Shown: piece by piece, positions 26,234-35,544 of the stretch
How the letters are laid out: every line of letters begins with the position of its first letter
Numbering within the stretch: position 1 is the first letter of the stretch
Source of the DNA: Phycisphaerae bacterium
Lineage (GTDB): Bacteria > Planctomycetota > Phycisphaerae > Tepidisphaerales > Tepidisphaeraceae
Length of the DNA: 64,000 bases
NCBI GenBank assembly: GCA_026004655.1
Contig: BPJO01000014.1
Location: 1 to 64,000, forward strand
Direction: 5' to 3'
The notes under the pieces: model-generated
The model's input: only the letters and a program-made list of their open reading frames with translations
What the model was told of the DNA's origin: nothing
Database searches by the model: none
Made by a program: the position numbers and the translations under genes

Positions 26234-26263
26234 GGATATTGATTCAAGGGATATTGATTCAAG
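26234..26263. repeat. Tandem 15-bp duplication at the cysNC stop
   Basis: GGATATTGATTCAAG occurs twice in direct tandem (26234-26248 and 26249-26263). The second copy covers the stop codon of cysNC. Probably a slippage duplication. Confidence 0.8.
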
Positions 26264-28205
26264 GTCCCGGGACATAACCCCGTTCGATCAGAAGCTGGAT
26301 GATTTTTTGACAACAAGCGTCGATGTCGAGCTGATCGGTGGGAAGGACCAGGTCGGGTCGTGTTGGTTCGTCGAAAGAGGCGCTGACGCCGGGGAATTGC
26401 TTGATTTTGCCTTCGTCGGCGAGTCGCCAGGCGCCTGTTTCATCCCGTTGTCGGCAGATCTCAGGGGGGCATTTGAGATAGACGCTGACGAACCGGTCCG
26501 GACCGATGACCTGACGGGCTTTTTCTCGAACCGAGTCATGGGGCGCGACAAACGCACAAATGCAGATCTGTCCCGAATCATTGATGATCCGAGCGACTTC
26601 GGCGCTTCGGCGGAGGTTTTCGCTCCGGTCGTCAGCGGTAAATCCCAGATCGCGACACAATCCCTGGCGCATATCCGGACCGTACAGAGTGGTCACCGCA
26701 CATCCCCTTTCCCAAAGGGTTTTTTCGACGGCATAGGCGATCGACGCTTTGCCCGATCCGGTCAACCCGTAAAGCAGCACAGTGACCGGTTGATGTCCAT
26801 AACGTTTGGAACGTTCTGAAGTTGAAATCAACGAGGCCTTTTGTTTGAGCTTACCCGCCACCGGTTGTTGTTGCCACAAATCCCCTTGGCTTCGACGGTC
26901 GGTGTGTTCCAGGATCATTCCCGCGCCGACGGTATTGTTGGTCAGACGGTCGATGACGATAAAAGCACCGGTCGTCGGATTCACCTTGTAGGGGTCAAAC
27001 ACGAGAGGTTGATTCAGGCTCATCACCACGTGAGCTACTTCGTTCATCCCTAGTTGAGAAGCCGCACGACGTTCGAGGGTGTTGACATCCACCCCGTAAC
27101 GGATCTCGGCCAATTCGCCGGAAACGGTTCGGGTGGTGTGTTTGATCCAATACGAACGTCCGGGGACGAACGGTTTTTCGTGCATCCAGACGATCATGGC
27201 TTCGATTTGGCTGGAGACATGGGGTTCGTTACCCGGTAACACCAGCATGTCCCCCCGCGAGATGTCGATTTCATCCTCGAGTGTAATCGTTACTGCCTGA
27301 GGGGCAAAAGCTTCGGTAAGTTCCCCGTCGAAGGTCACGATCGATCGGACCTTGGATTGTCTCCCCGAAGGTAGCACCAAAATGGGATCTCCTTTTTTGA
27401 TAATCCCGGACGCGATGGTCCCGCAAAACCCCCGAAAATTGAGATTCGGACGAAGCACATACTGGACGGGAAAACGAAAATCTTCCAGATTCCGATCCGA
27501 CGCGATATGAACGGTTTCCAGATGTTTCAAAAGCGGGGGACCGAAATACCAAGGCATGGCCTGAGATTTTTCGACCACGTTATCCCCTTTTAACGCTGAA
27601 ATAGGGATGAACTGCACGTCAGGGATTCCCAGTTTGGCGACGAATCCGGTGTAGTCGGATTTGATCTTGTCGTATACGTCCTGAGAGTAATCGACCAAAT
27701 CCATCTTGTTGATCGCGACGACGACGTGTTTGATCCCAAGTAGAGAGACGATAAAGGAATGCCGTTTGGTTTGGGGCATCACCCCATGTCGGGCATCGAT
27801 CAGGATAATCGCCAGATGACAGGTCGAAGCTCCGGTGGCCATGTTTCGGGTGTATTGTTCATGTCCGGGCGTATCGGCGATGATGAACTTTCGTTTGTCG
27901 GTCGAAAAATAACGATACGCCACGTCGATGGTGATCCCTTGTTCCCGTTCGGCTTTGAGACCGTCGGTCAGAAGCGCCAGGTCCACTTGTCCTGCACCGG
28001 TGGTTCCGTGTTTGACCGAGTCTTTCTGGATCGCAGCCAATTGATCTTCGTAAATGCCTTTTGTGTCATGCAACAGACGTCCGATGAGCGTGGATTTGCC
28101 GTCATCGACGCTTCCACAGGTCAAAAAACGTAACAATTCCTTGCGCTGGTTGCGTTCCAGATAGGCATCAATGTCAGTGTCAATTAATTGGGCTTCGGTT
28201 TGCAT
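26259..28205 (-). CDS. cysNC: Bifunctional sulfate adenylyltransferase subunit 1/adenylylsulfate kinase
   Basis: A 648-residue fusion for sulfate activation. The N-terminal CysN GTPase (about residues 1-430) has [17 protein letters not shown] and NKMD and powers APS formation with CysD. The C-terminal CysC kinase (about 465-648) makes PAPS. Its P-loop reads GLTGSGKAS, with Ala where Ser or Thr is usual, and the APS-binding motif is YGPDMRQGL rather than DGDNVRHGL, so kinase activity may be altered. The ATG at 28205 is chosen over a TTG at 28214. It follows cysD by 50 bp in one operon. Confidence 0.94.
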   Translation of the reverse strand: MQTEAQLIDTDIDAYLERNQRKELLRFLTCGSVDDGKSTLIGRLLHDTKGIYEDQLAAIQKDSVKHGTTGAGQVDLALLTDGLKAEREQGITIDVAYRYFSTDKRKFIIADTPGHEQYTRNMATGASTCHLAIILIDARHGVMPQTKRHSFIVSLLGIKHVVVAINKMDLVDYSQDVYDKIKSDYTGFVAKLGIPDVQFIPISALKGDNVVEKSQAMPWYFGPPLLKHLETVHIASDRNLEDFRFPVQYVLRPNLNFRGFCGTIASGIIKKGDPILVLPSGRQSKVRSIVTFDGELTEAFAPQAVTITLEDEIDISRGDMLVLPGNEPHVSSQIEAMIVWMHEKPFVPGRSYWIKHTTRTVSGELAEIRYGVDVNTLERRAASQLGMNEVAHVVMSLNQPLVFDPYKVNPTTGAFIVIDRLTNNTVGAGMILEHTDRRSQGDLWQQQPVAGKLKQKASLISTSERSKRYGHQPVTVLLYGLTGSGKASIAYAVEKTLWERGCAVTTLYGPDMRQGLCRDLGFTADDRSENLRRSAEVARIINDSGQICICAFVAPHDSVREKARQVIGPDRFVSVYLKCPPEICRQRDETGAWRLADEGKIKQFPGVSASFDEPTRPDLVLPTDQLDIDACCQKIIQLLIERGYVPGP

Positions 28206-28255
28206 GGTCAACAAGAAATAGTATTGGTCGTGTTTGGAAGATCAGAGGTTGGAGA

Positions 28256-29164
28256 TCAAAAATAACCTTCACGTTTTTTTTGTTCCATGGAACCTGCTTC
28301 GTCGTAGTCGATCAGACGTCCCTGACGTTCGGAACGTCGGGCTAAAAGGGTTTCCTGGATGACTTCGGGGACGGTTTTGGCGTTGGATTCGATCCCGGCG
28401 GTCAACGGGTAATCACCAAGCGTACGGAATCGGATGACTTTTTCGACAATCCGATCTTCCGGGGTCAGACGCATTCGGTCATCGTCCACGACGATCCATT
28501 GTCCGTTCCTTTGAACCACCGGTCGAGGGGCGGCAAAATAAAGAGGAGGCAGAGGGATTTTCTCCGCATAAATGTATTGCCACACGTCCAGTTCGGTCCA
28601 ATTGCTCAAAGGGAAAACCCGGATCGATTCCCCGGGATTCACTTTCCCGTTATACAAAGACCAGAGTTCCGGTCGTTGGTTTTTGGGGTCCCATTGCATC
28701 TGTTTGTCCCGAAAACTGTAGACACGTTCTTTGGCACGGGACTTTTCCTCGTCCCGACGGGCACCCCCAAATGCTGCGTCGTATCCCCCTTTTTTCAGTG
28801 CCTGAACCAACGCTTGGGTCTGCATTGCTGCGGAATACTTCGGTGTCGGATAATCGAACGGATTGATCCCGGCAGCCAGTGCTTCTTCGTTCGTGTAAAT
28901 CGTCAGATTTAACTGATTTTCCGCACAATACCGGTCACGAAACTCCAGAAGTTCCCGAAAATCCCACGTCGTGGCAATGTGAAGCAAGGGAAACGGAACT
29001 TTTCCCGGCGCAAAAGCCTTTCGTGCCAGGTGAATCAGACACATGGAGTCTTTCCCACCGGAATAAAGTAACACCGGTTTTTCGAACTCGGCTGCGACTT
29101 CCCGGATGATATGGATGCTTTCGGCTTCCAACTGTTTTAAATGTGTCAGGTGATAACTGCTCAT
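28256..29164 (-). CDS. cysD: Sulfate adenylyltransferase subunit 2
   Basis: A 302-residue ATP sulfurylase small subunit that forms APS from ATP and sulfate with CysN. It has the PP-loop [11 protein letters not shown] near residue 35, the conserved [15 protein letters not shown] segment and the C-terminal [17 protein letters not shown] typical of CysD. Length is standard. It is upstream of the cysNC fusion on the same strand; together they supply APS or PAPS for assimilation or for sulfation of polysaccharides. Confidence 0.95.
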   Translation of the reverse strand: MSSYHLTHLKQLEAESIHIIREVAAEFEKPVLLYSGGKDSMCLIHLARKAFAPGKVPFPLLHIATTWDFRELLEFRDRYCAENQLNLTIYTNEEALAAGINPFDYPTPKYSAAMQTQALVQALKKGGYDAAFGGARRDEEKSRAKERVYSFRDKQMQWDPKNQRPELWSLYNGKVNPGESIRVFPLSNWTELDVWQYIYAEKIPLPPLYFAAPRPVVQRNGQWIVVDDDRMRLTPEDRIVEKVIRFRTLGDYPLTAGIESNAKTVPEVIQETLLARRSERQGRLIDYDEAGSMEQKKREGYF

Positions 29165-29178
29165 GGTCGCGAATCCGC

Positions 29179-29207
29179 AACCTATCGGGGACGTTTGTTA
29201 CTGTCAA
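29179..29207 (-). promoter_or_regulatory. Possible cysD promoter
   Basis: A perfect TTGACA (29202-29207) is followed after 17 bases by TAGGTT (29179-29184) on the minus strand. The predicted transcript would have only about eight bases before the cysD ATG, which makes the call uncertain. Confidence 0.35.
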
Positions 29208-29328
29208 CAATTCAGATAGGAATAGTGGGAATTACACCCCCCGGACGACTTTTCCCCAACCGGCGTGAAAATCACGACCGGAGTCGAAACCTGCCGGAGA
29301 GTGTTGAGGGTGAGACGAATTCCTCGTT

Positions 29329-30009
29329 TTAGGGCTGAGACGATGAAACCGGAGAAGAGGGGGATGAATCAAGCATCGAAGGGTTCTGAAGTTTCAACGG
29401 TTCTTCCCCTTTAGGAAGATCCTGGAGAGAGTTCAGACCGAAAACCTCAAGAAACCGTTTGGTGGTTCCGTACAAGATCGGTCGTCCGGGAACTTCAGCC
29501 CGACCGGCAATCTTGACAAGGTGTTTTTCCATCAGACTCCGGATCGTTTCACCGCAAGCGACCCCACGAATGGCTTCGATGTCTGCACGCAAGATCGGTT
29601 GCTTGTAGGCAATGACAGCCAATGTCTCCAACGCGGCTTTGGTCAACTTGGCGTCGGCTTCTTTCATTTGATGCTTTTTGATCAAGGGAGCAAAAACAGG
29701 CAAAGTAAGCATCTGATATCCCCCTGCGACCTGTTCGATCCGGAACGAACGATTCTGTGATTCGTACTGGCGGTTGAGTTCACGGATAGCTTGCCGTACC
29801 GGACGGGTCGAGTTGAGCTCTAACAACTCTGCCAATCGTCCTGCGGTCAAGGGGTGATGTGTGGAAAACAATAAAGCTTCGACCGACGCCGTATCGACCG
29901 TCTCGGGGGGAGTGTTTTCGGACGGGGAATGCGCCTCACCCGGTTCGGTTTCGACCGGCCCGTCTGCTGGCTCTTCTTGTTGATTAGGATCGACGTCCTT
30001 GTCTTTCAT
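29329..30009 (-). CDS. scpB: Segregation and condensation protein B
   Basis: A roughly 226-residue kleisin-interacting protein of the SMC-ScpAB condensin. It has the two winged-helix domains of ScpB: VEALLFSTHHPLTAGRLAEL, then LTKAALETLAVIAYKQPILR and IRGVACGETIRSLMEKHLV, GRAEVPGRPILYGTTKRFL. A poorly conserved acidic N-terminus of about 50 residues precedes it. The ATG at 30009 is preferred; longer frames reach 30252 but encode Arg-rich sequence with no family match and overlap ispF. No scpA is seen in the window. Confidence 0.9.
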   Translation of the reverse strand: MKDKDVDPNQQEEPADGPVETEPGEAHSPSENTPPETVDTASVEALLFSTHHPLTAGRLAELLELNSTRPVRQAIRELNRQYESQNRSFRIEQVAGGYQMLTLPVFAPLIKKHQMKEADAKLTKAALETLAVIAYKQPILRADIEAIRGVACGETIRSLMEKHLVKIAGRAEVPGRPILYGTTKRFLEVFGLNSLQDLPKGEEPLKLQNPSMLDSSPSSPVSSSQP

Positions 30010-30244
30010 ACGGATGACCTGTATCAACGATCGGGAATGACGATAGCGGAACGTACGTTCCTGTAACCACCCCACCAGGGGTAGAACCTGATGAACTGTA
30101 TGAAAGTTATCCCCGAAGATCAATACACAACCTGCGACATGCTCGGGATCAACAAGAGCAGTCGAAAGTCGCGATCGGAAAGAACCTTTCGGCATCGAGG
30201 TATAACATTGTCCGCGACGGGAATAGAAAGATAGGATAAAGTTG

Positions 30245-30727
30245 ATGGACATGGATCAGTCGTTTCGGATCGGGTTGGGATATGACATACACCGGATCGA
30301 GCCCGGTGGGCGGCTAATCCTGGGGGGGGTTGTTGTTTCCGAGGAACTCCATGCGGTAGCTCATTCGGACGGTGATGTGGTGATCCATGCCCTGGTCGAT
30401 GCGATCTTAGGTGCGATGGGAAAAGGGGACATCGGTGAGATGTTTCCCAATTCGGACCCACGATGGAAAGGGGCTAGCAGTTTGGTATTTCTCGAACAGG
30501 TGTTACAACTGATGAAGGCGTCAGACTTTGCGGTCGTCAATGCCGACCTGACCGTGCAAGCAGAACGCCCCCGGCTGAAAGAGTATAAACCCCTGATGCA
30601 AAAAGTGTTGGAAGAAAAACTGGGTGCGCCGGTCGGGGTCAAGGCTGGAACCAACGAGTCGTGCGATTCGGTCGGACAGGGACAAGCGATCTCAGCCCAG
30701 GCGGTCGTTTTGCTCCGACGTGTGTAG
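30245..30727 (+). CDS. ispF: 2-C-methyl-D-erythritol 2,4-cyclodiphosphate synthase
   Basis: A 160-residue MEP-pathway enzyme that converts CDP-ME 2-phosphate to the cyclic diphosphate for isoprenoid synthesis. The zinc ligands are in GYDIHRIE (Asp, His) and AHSDGDVVIHALVDA (His), and the C-terminus has the family hallmark AGTNESCDSVGQGQAI. Length is normal. ispD is not adjacent; cysS follows after 56 bp on the same strand. Confidence 0.96.
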   Translation: MDMDQSFRIGLGYDIHRIEPGGRLILGGVVVSEELHAVAHSDGDVVIHALVDAILGAMGKGDIGEMFPNSDPRWKGASSLVFLEQVLQLMKASDFAVVNADLTVQAERPRLKEYKPLMQKVLEEKLGAPVGVKAGTNESCDSVGQGQAISAQAVVLLRRV

Positions 30728-30783
30728 GTGTTACACTCGCGTTACGTGAAAAATCTGATCATCAATCCTTGAATACATCATCA

Positions 30784-32239
30784 ATGAGACTAAGAGTTTA
30801 TAACACGCTAACGGGTGAAAAAGAGGTCTTTGAACCGGTGGTTCCTGGTCGAGTCGGGATCTATTTGTGCGGACCAACCGTTTATAAACCCCCTCACCTC
30901 GGACATTTGGTCGGACCGGTCATTTTCGACACGATCAAACGTTACCTGGTTCATAAAGGATTTCAGGTCACGTGGGTCGTCAACATCACCGATGTGGATG
31001 ACAAGATCATCGCTGAAGCGCAAAACCGGGGAATGGACTTTTCCGCCTTGGCCGAGGAACAAACCCGCCTTTACATGCAAGTGCTTGCGGATCTGGGAGT
31101 TAAAGATCAGATCGATCATTTTCCCCGCGCCAGTCAGCACATTCAGCAGATCATCGAATTGGTGGATTGTCTGATCCGTAAAGGACACGCCTACACGACC
31201 GAGCACGGGGACGTGTGGTTTGATACGACGTCCGACCCCGATTACGGAAAGTTGTCACATCGTCGGTTAGAAGAACAAGAATCAGGCGGGCGTGATCTGG
31301 CAGGGTCGGGTAAACGACACCCTTCCGACTTTGCGTTGTGGAAAAGTGCCAAACCCGGGGAGCCGGCCTGGAAAAGTCCTTGGGGAATGGGAAGACCGGG
31401 ATGGCATATCGAGTGCTCGGCCATGAGCATGAAGTATCTCGGTGAAACGTTTGACATCCACGGTGGGGGAGACGACCTCAAATTCCCCCATCACGAAAAC
31501 GAACGAGCTCAGTCCGAGTGCTGCACCGGCAAAACATTTGTCAAGTATTGGTTGCACAATGGTTTAACCCGAATTCGAACCAAGGCCGCTTCCGGGGAAT
31601 GGAAAACCGAAAAGATGAGCAAATCGTTGGGCAATACGTTGGACGCACGATCATTGATCGATACGCACGGTCCTGATGTGATCCGGTATTTGCTGTTAAG
31701 CACGCATTACCGAAGTCCGATCGAGTTTTCGGAAGAAGTCCTGGGGAATGTTAAAAAAGCCCTAGCTGTCTTCGCGAGGTTATTCGAACGGGTTGAACGC
31801 ATCGGCGCCGGGGCGGACGAGGGGACTTGTGAACTGGTCCAACCTTACGAGACCAAGTTTTTGGCGTCGATGGATGACGATTTCAACACCGCAGGCGCGA
31901 TCGCATCGTTGCACGAGTGTGCCGGTGCGATCAATGCCCGGATCGAGAAAACCGGGGTCGAAAAAAACCCGGGATCCGCAGGTTCTCCGGGAGATCGGCC
32001 AGGCCGTACAACGGGTCCGATTTTTGGGTAGATTGCTCGGGTTGTTTGAACGATCTGCGCACAAGACGATAGACGATTCGCTGGTGGAGGGTTTGATGGA
32101 TCTGATCATTCGCATCCGTGCCGAAGCGCGAAAACGCAAGGATTTTGCCACCGCCGACGCGATACGGGACGGGTTGGCGGGTCTGAAAATCGCTTTGATC
32201 GATCGTCCGGACGGGACCGGTTGGGAAAAACGCGACTGA
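30784..32239 (+). CDS. cysS: Cysteinyl-tRNA synthetase (one frameshift)
   Basis: Class Ia synthetase that charges tRNA-Cys. It has the zinc-binding Cys in YLCGPTVY, HIGH as PHLGH, the second zinc Cys in HIECSAMS and KMSKS in TEKMSKSLGN. A seven-A run at 31961-31967 carries one A too many: the frame then ends early at 32031, while the shifted frame continues TRDPQVLREIGQAVQ and a standard C-terminal domain (DFATADAIRDGL) to 32239. Corrected length is about 484 residues, the family norm. As the enzyme is essential, a sequencing error is likely. Confidence 0.95.
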
Positions 32240-32311
32240 AGGCGTTTTTCTTTTGATAACCCGTAACGCATCGGCTGAGGATCATGCCGGATTCGTGTCA
32301 GAAAGAGACCC

Positions 32312-32785
32312 ATGCGTATTGTTGGTCTGGATCCTGGTTTACAGTTGACGGGCTACGGGGTGATCGACTTTAACCCCGGTCGGCCACGTCTGGTGGATGC
32401 GGGGGTGATCCGGTTGAACAGCAAAAAGACCGTGTCCGAACGATTGTTGGAACTGGAGCGAGAGCTGGAGGAGATTCTAAAGGAACATTCTCCGGAGGTG
32501 GTCGCGATCGAACAGTTGTATTCTCATTACGCCCACCCGCGGACGGCCATCATCATGGGTCACGCCCGGGGGGTGTTGATGCTGGTCTGTCAGCGTCGAT
32601 CGTTGCGAGTTCGAGAGTTTCCTGCCAATCGGATCAAGAAGAATCTGACCGGCAACGGTCATGCGTCGAAGCTACAGATGCAACGGGCAGTGCAGATGCT
32701 GTGGAATCTTCCCGAACTTCCTCATCCGCCGGATGTCGCCGACGCACTAGCGATCGCGTTGTGTTGTGGAAGATCGAGCGGATGA
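32312..32785 (+). CDS. ruvC: Holliday junction resolvase RuvC
   Basis: A 157-residue crossover-junction endonuclease that resolves recombination intermediates with RuvAB. The catalytic acids are in IVGLDPGLQLTGYG (Asp7), VVAIEQLY (Glu) and the C-terminal PPDVADALAIA (Asp pair). Length is slightly short of the usual 160-175 residues but complete. ruvA and ruvB are not in the window. Confidence 0.95.
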   Translation: MRIVGLDPGLQLTGYGVIDFNPGRPRLVDAGVIRLNSKKTVSERLLELERELEEILKEHSPEVVAIEQLYSHYAHPRTAIIMGHARGVLMLVCQRRSLRVREFPANRIKKNLTGNGHASKLQMQRAVQMLWNLPELPHPPDVADALAIALCCGRSSG

Positions 32786-32889
32786 AGCCTTTTTTATCGG
32801 ACTCGACTTGTTCACCGAATCGGACGTGTGTCTGAATCATCAGAACCCGCGCCCTACAAGCCAAAATCGGGTAGGATTCAATCTGACGT

Positions 32890-35538
32890 ATGACACTTAC
32901 TGCTGAACCGTCATCTGCTGCTACGTCTGCCGGGGTTCCGGGGGGACGTCGACGTATTGAGACCGTTGTTACCGACCGTGTAAGAAGGGACGGCAAGTTT
33001 TTCCGTCTCGGGGACGAGAAGTTTTTTGTCAAAGGGGTGACTTACGGTCCGTTCGCCCCCAATTCTCTGGGAGAACACTATCCCGAACCGGAGCAGGTCC
33101 GACGTGATTTTGCGCAGATCCGGGAACTGGGCGCCAATTGTATACGGGTGTATTGGACACCGAGTCAGTGGTTTCTCGATATCGCACAGGAAACCGGGTT
33201 AAAAGTCTTTGTGGACGTTCCCTGGCCGAAGAATCTGACGTTCATCGGAAATACGCAGGTCATGAGTCAGGCGCGCCAAGCGGTTCGTGACGCGGCTCGG
33301 GCTTGTGGAAATCATCCGGCGACGTTTGCGATATCGGTGGTGAACGAGTTGCCTGCCGACATCGTGCGGTTTGTCGGACATCGACCGATCGTCGATTTCA
33401 TCGACGAACTGATTGACATCGTCCACGAAGAAGCCCCCAACTGTCTGGCAACATTTGCGAACTATCCGACGACCGAATACCTGAATCCGCGGAACGTCGA
33501 TTTTGTGAGTTTCAACGTCTATCTGCACAAGGAGCAGGTATTTCGCAATTACTTGGCCCGGTTGCAGATGATCGCCGGGGAAAAGCCTCTGATGCTGGGG
33601 GAATACGGGATCGATACCCATCAGGAAAAGACCGAACAGGAACAGGCCGAGATCCTGGCAACCCACGTCCGTTGCGTTTTTGATGAAGGTTTGGCCGGTA
33701 CGTTCATTTTCAGTTATACGGACGACTGGTACACCGGGGGAATGCAGATCACCGACTGGGCGTTCGGGCTGGTGCGTAGCGACCGAAGCCCCAAACCCTC
33801 GTTTCATGCTGTCAAAAAGCTTTTTGACAGAGTACCCCAGGTCAGTGACGAGACTTTCCCCAAAGTCAGCGTGATCATCTGCAGCTACAACGGGGCCAGT
33901 ACCGTCGAATCCTGTCTGAGGTCGATGGAAAAGATCCGTTATCCGGGAGAATACGAGGTGGTATTCGTCGATGACGGGAGCAAGGACAACACGCAGGAGA
34001 TCCTCAAGAAGTTCCCGTGGGTGATCAACATTCAGCAAAAGAACATGGGGCTTTCGTACGCGCGGAACGTGGGAATGCATGCTGCCACGGGAGAAATCAT
34101 TGTCTATACCGATTCCGACTGCGAAGCCGATGAGGATTGGCTTTATTATCTGGTCCTGGCGTTAAAACGGTCGAGTCATATCGGGATGGGAGGTCCGAAC
34201 CTGATTCCGGACGAAGGATCCTGGATCGCCGATTGCGTCGGACTAAGCCCCGGTGGACCGACGCACGTGATGATCAACGACCGTGAAGCCGAACACGTGC
34301 CCGGGTGTAACATGGCATTTTATCGTTACGCGGCGTTGGAGGTGGGAGGTTTTGATCCACAGTTTCGTGCAGCCGGGGATGACGTGGATTTTATCTGGCG
34401 CCTCCAGCAGAGGGGGTATACCATCGGTTTTTCCCCTGCCGCACAGGTCTGGCATTACCGACGCAACAGTGTCGAAGCCTATCTGAAACAACAACGTGGG
34501 TACGGTACGGCTGAGGCGCTATTGAAATACAAGCACCCGGACCATTTCAATACACTCGGGGCTAGTTTTTGGCGTGGCAAAATCTACGGCGGAGAGGATA
34601 TCGGGGTTAAGATCGGGTCGGACGTGATCTATCACGGGATCTTTGGAACGGGATTGTTTCAGACCATTTATCGTCGACCTGTGTCGATGGTCGCCGCCAT
34701 GATGATGAGCATTGAGTGGCATCTGCTCTCGGCGTTTGTCACATTCCTGGGTCTGGCGATCCCTCAACTGTTTGTCGTTGCAGCTGCGATGTTTGCCACT
34801 CCGGTCGTGTTGGCGATTGTCGCAGCCTATCAGGCGCCGATGCCCAGGCACCGATCGATCTGGTCTCGTCCGTTGATCGCGTACCTTCATTGGCGTCAAC
34901 CGATTACACGCGGGTGGGCACGGTATGCGGTTCGACTCCGTGCCAAAACGATGACGCTCAAAGGCACTTCCGATCGACGACGGGAATTGCCTTTTGACCC
35001 TCAGATGCCCGGTGTGCTGCGGTACTGGAGCAAAAGTCATGAAAGGCTGCACCTGCTGAGTGAAATCGCACGTTTGGCTACCGAACAGGGTTGGCGGATT
35101 CGTACCGACTCGGGATGGCAAAACTGGGATATGGAAATCTATGGTAGCCGGTACGTGAAAATCCGATTGTCCAGTTGCACAGAAATCCACGGCGGCGGGG
35201 CGATGCTGACACGATTGCGCGTGCAACCCCTGATGAGCAAGTTCTGTCAGGTGTTGACGGTGGCACTGGTGATGCTCAGCGGTTTGTTGTTATGGCACCT
35301 GTGGCCTTACTCGCGTCCGTCGGCACTAATCCCGGTGGTGATGCTGGCGATGTATTATGTGAATCGTGCTCGGGTGCTACGCCCGGTTCTCCAACTGATC
35401 GATGATGCTGCGGACCGACTCGGTTTTATTCCCGTACCCCGTAAACAAGCCGGCAACCAGATGATCCATGAGCTAAAAACAGAAACACCATCGGGCCCGG
35501 TGGAGATTTCCGCACACGCTGGTGGACAAAAGGGGTAG
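32890..35538 (+). CDS. Fusion of clan GH-A glycoside hydrolase-like domain and GT2 glycosyltransferase, membrane protein
   Basis: An 882-residue protein. Residues about 30-315 form a TIM-barrel like GH2/GH5: FFVKGVTYGPF at the start, catalytic acid/base Glu153 in VVNELP and nucleophile Glu238 in LGEYG, so both catalytic residues are present. Residues about 324-560 are a family 2 glycosyltransferase with VSVIICSYNG, VDDGS, the metal-binding DSD (about 408-410) and GDDVDFIWRL. Membrane helices follow (about 595-655 and 780-830) around a soluble segment. The GT probably extends a glycan at the membrane while the GH trims or transfers it. Next to an ABC exporter and two more glycosyltransferases. 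Confidence 0.88.
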   Translation: MTLTAEPSSAATSAGVPGGRRRIETVVTDRVRRDGKFFRLGDEKFFVKGVTYGPFAPNSLGEHYPEPEQVRRDFAQIRELGANCIRVYWTPSQWFLDIAQETGLKVFVDVPWPKNLTFIGNTQVMSQARQAVRDAARACGNHPATFAISVVNELPADIVRFVGHRPIVDFIDELIDIVHEEAPNCLATFANYPTTEYLNPRNVDFVSFNVYLHKEQVFRNYLARLQMIAGEKPLMLGEYGIDTHQEKTEQEQAEILATHVRCVFDEGLAGTFIFSYTDDWYTGGMQITDWAFGLVRSDRSPKPSFHAVKKLFDRVPQVSDETFPKVSVIICSYNGASTVESCLRSMEKIRYPGEYEVVFVDDGSKDNTQEILKKFPWVINIQQKNMGLSYARNVGMHAATGEIIVYTDSDCEADEDWLYYLVLALKRSSHIGMGGPNLIPDEGSWIADCVGLSPGGPTHVMINDREAEHVPGCNMAFYRYAALEVGGFDPQFRAAGDDVDFIWRLQQRGYTIGFSPAAQVWHYRRNSVEAYLKQQRGYGTAEALLKYKHPDHFNTLGASFWRGKIYGGEDIGVKIGSDVIYHGIFGTGLFQTIYRRPVSMVAAMMMSIEWHLLSAFVTFLGLAIPQLFVVAAAMFATPVVLAIVAAYQAPMPRHRSIWSRPLIAYLHWRQPITRGWARYAVRLRAKTMTLKGTSDRRRELPFDPQMPGVLRYWSKSHERLHLLSEIARLATEQGWRIRTDSGWQNWDMEIYGSRYVKIRLSSCTEIHGGGAMLTRLRVQPLMSKFCQVLTVALVMLSGLLLWHLWPYSRPSALIPVVMLAMYYVNRARVLRPVLQLIDDAADRLGFIPVPRKQAGNQMIHELKTETPSGPVEISAHAGGQKG

Positions 35539-35544
35539 TCCAAG

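Noticed and set aside
29165-29328. Riboswitch upstream of cysD
   Set aside because: The 165-bp region shows no conserved SAM or other riboswitch core and only weak pairings.
30010-30252. N-terminal extension of scpB to 30252
   Set aside because: The added residues are Arg/Ser-rich, match no ScpB region and overlap the start of ispF on the other strand.
33199-34080. 293-codon minus-strand frame within the GH-GT2 gene
   Set aside because: Antisense shadow of two conserved domains.
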